DNA of 64,000 bases from Patiria pectinifera (lineage: Eukaryota > Echinodermata > Asteroidea > Valvatida > Asterinidae): contig CM057141.1 of the NCBI GenBank assembly GCA_029964075.1, positions 4,092,001 to 4,156,000 of the forward strand, read 5' to 3'. Every line of letters starts with the position of its first letter. Positions within the stretch are counted from its first letter, which is position 1. Under the pieces are notes generated by a model. The model did not search any database. It saw nothing but the letters and a program-made list of their open reading frames with translations, and was not told the origin of the DNA. Positions 59,107 through 64,000 of the stretch are shown piece by piece. The position numbers and the translations under genes were made by a program.

Positions 59107-60695
59107 AAAACCAAACATGTTTTAAATCAATGATCAATCTGGCAAGCCAGCAAGCATGCAAGGTAATGAATGAAAATGTACATGTATGTAGAGCACAGTT
59201 CTGACCCACATACCTTATTTTTGCCTTGCAAGCAAACTCACAAACATACATCACACTTGCTGCAGAACAAATCTGAACTGTTTCCAATGATACTGATTTA
59301 GAATTATCGAGAAATTCAATCTCACGGTGGGAGTAATTTTGCATTTTGCGAGCACATCAGAGATGACATCAAGGGGAAAGCAAAGACTCGGCCTGCGGCT
59401 GACATTTCATATTTGTGTTTTATTTATTTATTTATTTTTCTGGAACACATCACCCTGCCTTGGCAAATCTGGAAACACAACCCCAGGCCCTACATTTTCG
59501 ACCATTCTATAAACACATAACAAAATACTAGCATTTCTGAATGACTGGCGTGACATAGATACGCACTCAGTCGGACTAAATCTTTCTTTGGTAACGGACA
59601 GGCAACAAGTATTGGACTATCATTTGGCTACTTCAGTACACATCTTTTGAGGACAACGACATAGTTTTCCAGGTGGCTCGGACATATTTTCTGATTTGCT
59701 GAAAAGGCAGAACTTAAAAAAAAAGCTGTCACATTCTGTAAGGGAATTCTTTACTTTGCAACCCTGGAGGATCCACAACTGTCGATAATGAGACACAGAC
59801 AAATGAGTGCTCGGATTGATATATAAAAAAAAATCACATGATAACTTTTTTTTTTCCATAATGTTTTTATTTTATTATAAATCATTTACGCCAACGCGAC
59901 TCCGAAGGCCTTAAGTCATCGCAGACGCCTTCCCCCAAAACCGATGTCTTTTTTCACTGTAACTGTCATATCAACTTCCCATTTGTCACACCAACGATAT
60001 GATTCGCTTTGGCGTCATAATTGTCGGGGGTTCAACGATCGCAGCTAACAACCATTCGGGCCAATGACTTCTCATTATTTGAGAGTAGTGTAGCGGCCAT
60101 CGTTTGTGACATCGCGTTTGCCCTGAAACAAAATCTTGAACACACACCCTAACAAACAAACAAAATCATTACGAGAGTGAAATACTACTTTAAACAAAAA
60201 AAACACACAAAAATAATGAAAACCTAGAACAAAAAAGACAGCTTACTAGATCCATAATCATAATATCAGAGACGAATAATATGCCCAGAAGAATGAAGTA
60301 GCAATATATGGCTCATAACGAACTTAAAATTTAAACGTACATTTACACCAATCCGTGCATGCTAGCAATTCTATCATGAAGGCCCCCCTTAATGGTGAAA
60401 TCATTGTGCTAGCTATTGTTCAGATATTCAATATTTTCACCATTGGAAGGGGCCTCGTGAGTGTACTGTGATCTTGTGACCGGATTTGTCTATATACATG
60501 TATATACCACAGCTTCACTGCAATTGGTCTAAAGTTGAGGTCACAGAGTTCACCTATAGAGGGCAGGCTTCATATCATAGTATTCCAACTTTCCTTCCAC
60601 TTGTTTCTGTATATAACCCTTCCACCATCATCATGCCCTGCAACTAGAGATAAACACTTCTATTGCTAAATTTCTCATTTTCTGTCTTTCCTTAA
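59107..60695. other. Intergenic block
   Basis: Ordinary AT-rich sequence with an M2 MITE (60379-60455). The patch at 59890-60120 is more balanced (CTCCGAAGGCC, ATCGTTTGTGACATCGCG) but without clear motifs. Confidence 0.35.
60379..60455. mobile_element. Family M2 MITE, shortened copy
   Basis: AAGGCCCCCCTTAATGGTGA and TTCACCATTGGAAGGGGCCT are inverse ends. Interior GTGCTAGCTATTGTTCAGAT matches the inverse of the 26191-26297 copy. About 25 interior bases are missing. Confidence 0.85.
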
Positions 60696-61187
60696 AGCTA
60701 CAGTCAGTCATTGGCAGCTTTCCAAAAAGCAACTGACGTAATTATTGTTGAAAAACAGACTTGGTTGAAAGATAGTAAAGGGAACTAAACTCACTGTGAA
60801 ATTATTCTTTATGGCATGCTGTCATTGTGAAGAAATCAAGGAAAGAAGGCCTTTCATTAGTAGTTCGTTTTTTATTCGGCGAATCACGCGCAAGTGTTGA
60901 CATAATGCACACAGGCGCGCGGTTGCTATAATTCATCGGTTCAGTTCGCAACATCGCTTAGCTGCAATCGGCTCAGTGATACGTGTCTCGGACGCTGAAT
61001 TCAGGCCCAGTTCAAAACATGATTCAGCAACTTTAGATTTGAAATCGAGATCCGACAATGTTGTTCTTCTCTGAGCTGAAATTTCATCAGGTTAGCTGTT
61101 CAACACCCTTATTTAGATTTTGAGAACGAAATTTTGTTGCTTCAAATGAACAAAATGCACCAATTACCCAAATGATGGACTGTACCT
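60696..61187 (+). mobile_element. TTAA-family 2 MITE, copy 5
   Basis: TTAA at 60692-60695 and 61188-61191. Ends AGCTACAGTCAGTCATTGGC and CAAATGATGGACTGTACCT. At the palindrome position it reads GGCCTTTC directly followed by ATTAGTAGTTCG, so the palindrome has been removed together with its flanks. Confidence 0.93.
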
Positions 61188-64000
61188 TTAATTTGCATGA
61201 CACTCGCGATTAAACACCAAGTAAGACTATAGTAATTCCTACATGTACATATTCTCTGTGAATAAACGTCAAGCATATCGGGGACGCTTCCTGTGCTGTT
61301 ATTTTTTTGTCCTTATTCCCCCCCCCCCCCCTCTTTCTCCCTCTTCCTCTTAGAAATCTTCAAGAAGTTTTGCCTGGTAATGGAGCGTGACGGCAATATT
61401 GGGCAATGGCCGTCATGCGGAACGGGCCCCCCAAGTACATGAATATGTTGCGTGTGATGAAGTTGCTGATCAACGGATGCATATATGCAGTTTTTCCCAG
61501 TCAAAAGATGCTTACAGTCACTAAAACACATACACGCACTCCACCACGACTGCGAATTACTTGACGTTTACGTTTCCGGCCCTTCAACAAAATATCGGCG
61601 ACCAGTATGCTAATTTCTGAAGAAAATAAGAGCGAGAGGGCAAGAGCCGTGAAAATCAGCTCACTTATGTAAATTTTGGCATTCATAAAACACAAATACT
61701 GGGCAAGATTAACATTGCTTCTAAATTTCTGGTTGTACTTTTTTTTTTTTGGTGGAATAGAATTGACTTCGGTAGAATTCATTTTCCGCAACTTTGGAAT
61801 CCCATTTTGTCTTTTTTTTTTTTATCAACATTGAAAACTGGGAACCAGTATTGCCGAATGATTTTGGCATCCTCATTACAATATTTTAGTGCCATTGGCA
61901 TATATGCCAGATGCAGTATTGACAATATACAGATTAGAAAAAAAATCCACAATGTACCAATTTTCCCATAAAACGTAGAACCATACAGGCAATCAAAAAT
62001 GAAATGCAGAAAGCAAACATCAACATATTTAGGTCATTGGCAATGGGCCATCCCAACATCGTCACAGAAAGGTCTAAGATGATGCATAAATAAAGTGAAA
62101 AAGGCGGTAGATCTTTCCTTGGAATAGACATACAATTTGCGACTGTTGATTTTAGGATTTCAATTAATGAAAGCACCGGGTAGAAGAAAAAAAACCCTTA
62201 CTGTCTTGATTCCAGCACAAGGTCAAGAGCTCCGCGCTTCCATTCAGGGAACACTCCGTTTTGATTTCTGTCTTCCCGTCGAGCCACAAAGACAAATTCC
62301 CATTAGCTCTGCAACTCTAGTCTTCAATTAAACTGGCAAGATTATGGAGCAAAGGCACTTAAGACTCAAGCAACCCATGCATTTATAATCGTGGCGCAGG
62401 ACCATCTTTTAAGATCCAAATTTCTTTTCTCTTCATTAAGTGACCCAGGACTGCTGTCAGCCGGCTCCCCGGGGAATCGTGCAATTAGATCCGGGAAATA
62501 CGGCAACTATTCCCACGCATATATATATTATTTAGTTTGTAATACTTTAAGCCACTACTATATCTCCGAAGCAAGAAGACAATTCATTATTCTTTGAGAA
62601 AAAAAAAAAAATTGCGAGAGAGAAAGGAAGAATAAATGGACAGACTGCGAATTGCACAAAGTAAATGACACCCCAGATACTACTTGGCCTACTTAAAGTG
62701 TAAGGAGATGACATATTTGAAGTGAGCAAAATGTGGTTCCAATCTTTCTACTTCGTTCGTACTCTTTGTTTCGCGATTCCTGAAGAATAACAACAGAATT
62801 TGTGCACATCAGTTTCAGTAGGCCTATATTTTTTTCGTGAAAGGGCTCGGTTTATTTCATTCCATACCCCAATTGTTTACAAATTAAGAACTGAATGTTA
62901 ACAACGAAAGGTCACAAACACAACACTTTATAAAATAAGGACGGCCTGGAATGCACCCAATTGGGCTACAAAATGATATTAATTGGAAAGAGCAATTTAA
63001 AAGTCGGATATAAACCTCCACACAACCATCCTTTAAAAAGTGGGCGTTTTTGTATTATTCTTGCGAGAACCGTGCGAGAACGAATTTCGGGGGTCAAAAT
63101 TTGACTGTCAAAAATCGAGCTGTTGATTGCTAGTTGTGAATCCTGCCGCACATTGGTTTGCAATCTGCGGACGTGTGAGAAACAACATTTGTGTATTGGT
63201 GCTGTGTGTATTATGTGACACACACACACAATGTGTACGGTACATTGAATTGACATGGCTTGAAACACGTAATGCGTGTGCCACAAAATGTCCGCCGCGT
63301 CCGATGTAAACAACCGGGTTTTTACGTCTTTGCTCGGGAATGGTGAGACATTAGTTTACTTCCCTTTCAACCAGACCTTTGAAAAAGGATAAGTAAACAA
63401 TCAAAAATTTTCAGGGATTTCAGGCCGTAATGCACCTTTAAAGTGATGGCAACGAAAGATTACAAATATATGTTTTACTATCTGGATTTGAAAGATTTTG
63501 CATTGCTAAACCAGCAGGGACTGGTATTGGGAGAACTGGCAGGATAAAATACAGTTCAGTTTGTACATCTTTGAGACTGTGCTTTATATACACAGTCTCT
63601 AATCCTTTTGAAGTATTTTTAAGAATCCATTTGAAGTTTCAATCAAACTTGGTTAAGAGTAATTTTTGGTCAAGCGCCAATCTCTTCAATATTGAATTAA
63701 GTGTTACATCTGTATAGTTTCCTCATTCGTGTAATATCGAGTCTACAGATGCGGGGCGAAAAAGAAAAACACTCTTTGACGAATTATGTTATCGCAACCA
63801 AATATTATTTTTAATGGACACCAAACAGCCAGCAATGAGTGCGTCGACAAAAAAATGAATCACGATTTCCTATGCGCTCGCCGCGCCACTCATTGGGATA
63901 ATTTCTTCGAAGATGTGGGGTGCTGAAAGGAACCAAATAAACCCAAGATGATAATGCACACGTACGGTCAATTTTTTATCATTAATTAGATTAGGTTTTT
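61188..64000. promoter_or_regulatory. Intergenic block with candidate regulatory islands
   Basis: Balanced islands at 61370-61500 (with TGACGGC...GCCGTCA dyad) and 62200-62540 (CACTTAA at 62356 and TTAAGTG at 62436, NK2-type words; GTGCAATTAGATCC). A hairpin GAGACTGTG / CACAGTCTC lies at 63573-63599. Two hydrophobic minus-strand frames (61501-61791, 61934-62176) are not called as genes. The window ends in TTAATTAGATTAGG. Confidence 0.28.

Noticed and set aside
61501-61791. 96-codon minus-strand frame with a membrane-like segment
   Set aside because: No family similarity. It overlaps homopolymer T/A runs.
61934-62176. Hydrophobic minus-strand frame resembling a GPCR transmembrane segment (LDLSVTMLGWPIAND)
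   Set aside because: It briefly recalled opsin helix 2, but the following residues do not continue into helix 3, there is no matching neighbour exon, and AT-rich DNA gives hydrophobic frames by chance.
1-64000. CRISPR array, operons, LTR retrotransposons or endogenous viral sequence
   Set aside because: No regularly spaced short repeats with unique spacers, no bacterial gene organisation, and no long terminal direct repeats or gag/pol/env-like frames were seen.

Overview
This is eukaryotic nuclear DNA, AT-rich, with GT-AG introns of up to 16 kb, tRNA-derived SINEs, a LINE remnant and many short inverted-repeat transposons. I see no bacterial, organellar or viral genes. The texture suggests a marine invertebrate, possibly a deuterostome such as an echinoderm. 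That placement is an impression from repeat and ACATGTA-rich sequence style and is weak.

Protein-coding content is very low. The only gene I can support is the 3' part of one + strand gene for a long coiled-coil protein. Its exons are 9350-9412, 25586-25675 and 28204-28944 (stop codon at 28942-28944). All three are in phase 0 and join without a stop into a continuous heptad-rich protein of at least 297 residues with a basic, Ser-rich tail. I cannot name its family. The 5' exons lie upstream of the window or are too short to recognise.

From about 29 kb to 64 kb I find no gene. This stretch and the large introns hold two kinds of sequence. (1) Transposon debris. The main guild is short elements inserted at TTAA: about ten copies of a 470-520 bp family (family 1), five of a related 490-540 bp family (family 2), a 383 bp element with perfect 131 bp arms, and a 110-130 bp family. 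There are also several single-copy inverted-repeat elements, two SINE families and a LINE 3' end. (2) Islands of balanced, repeat-free sequence with homeodomain-, TCF-, POU- and RFX-like sites, which look like conserved regulatory elements. The layout (a bystander-like gene with giant introns, then a 35 kb desert) would fit the regulatory neighbourhood of a developmental gene outside the window. This is inference that needs cross-species alignment.

The most interesting observation concerns the two main TTAA families. They share their left ~140 bp and carry a palindrome at the same internal position inside a conserved TTTCCAA...TTGGAAA frame. The palindrome's sequence differs between copies, but its two arms change together, while other copies have lost the palindrome.
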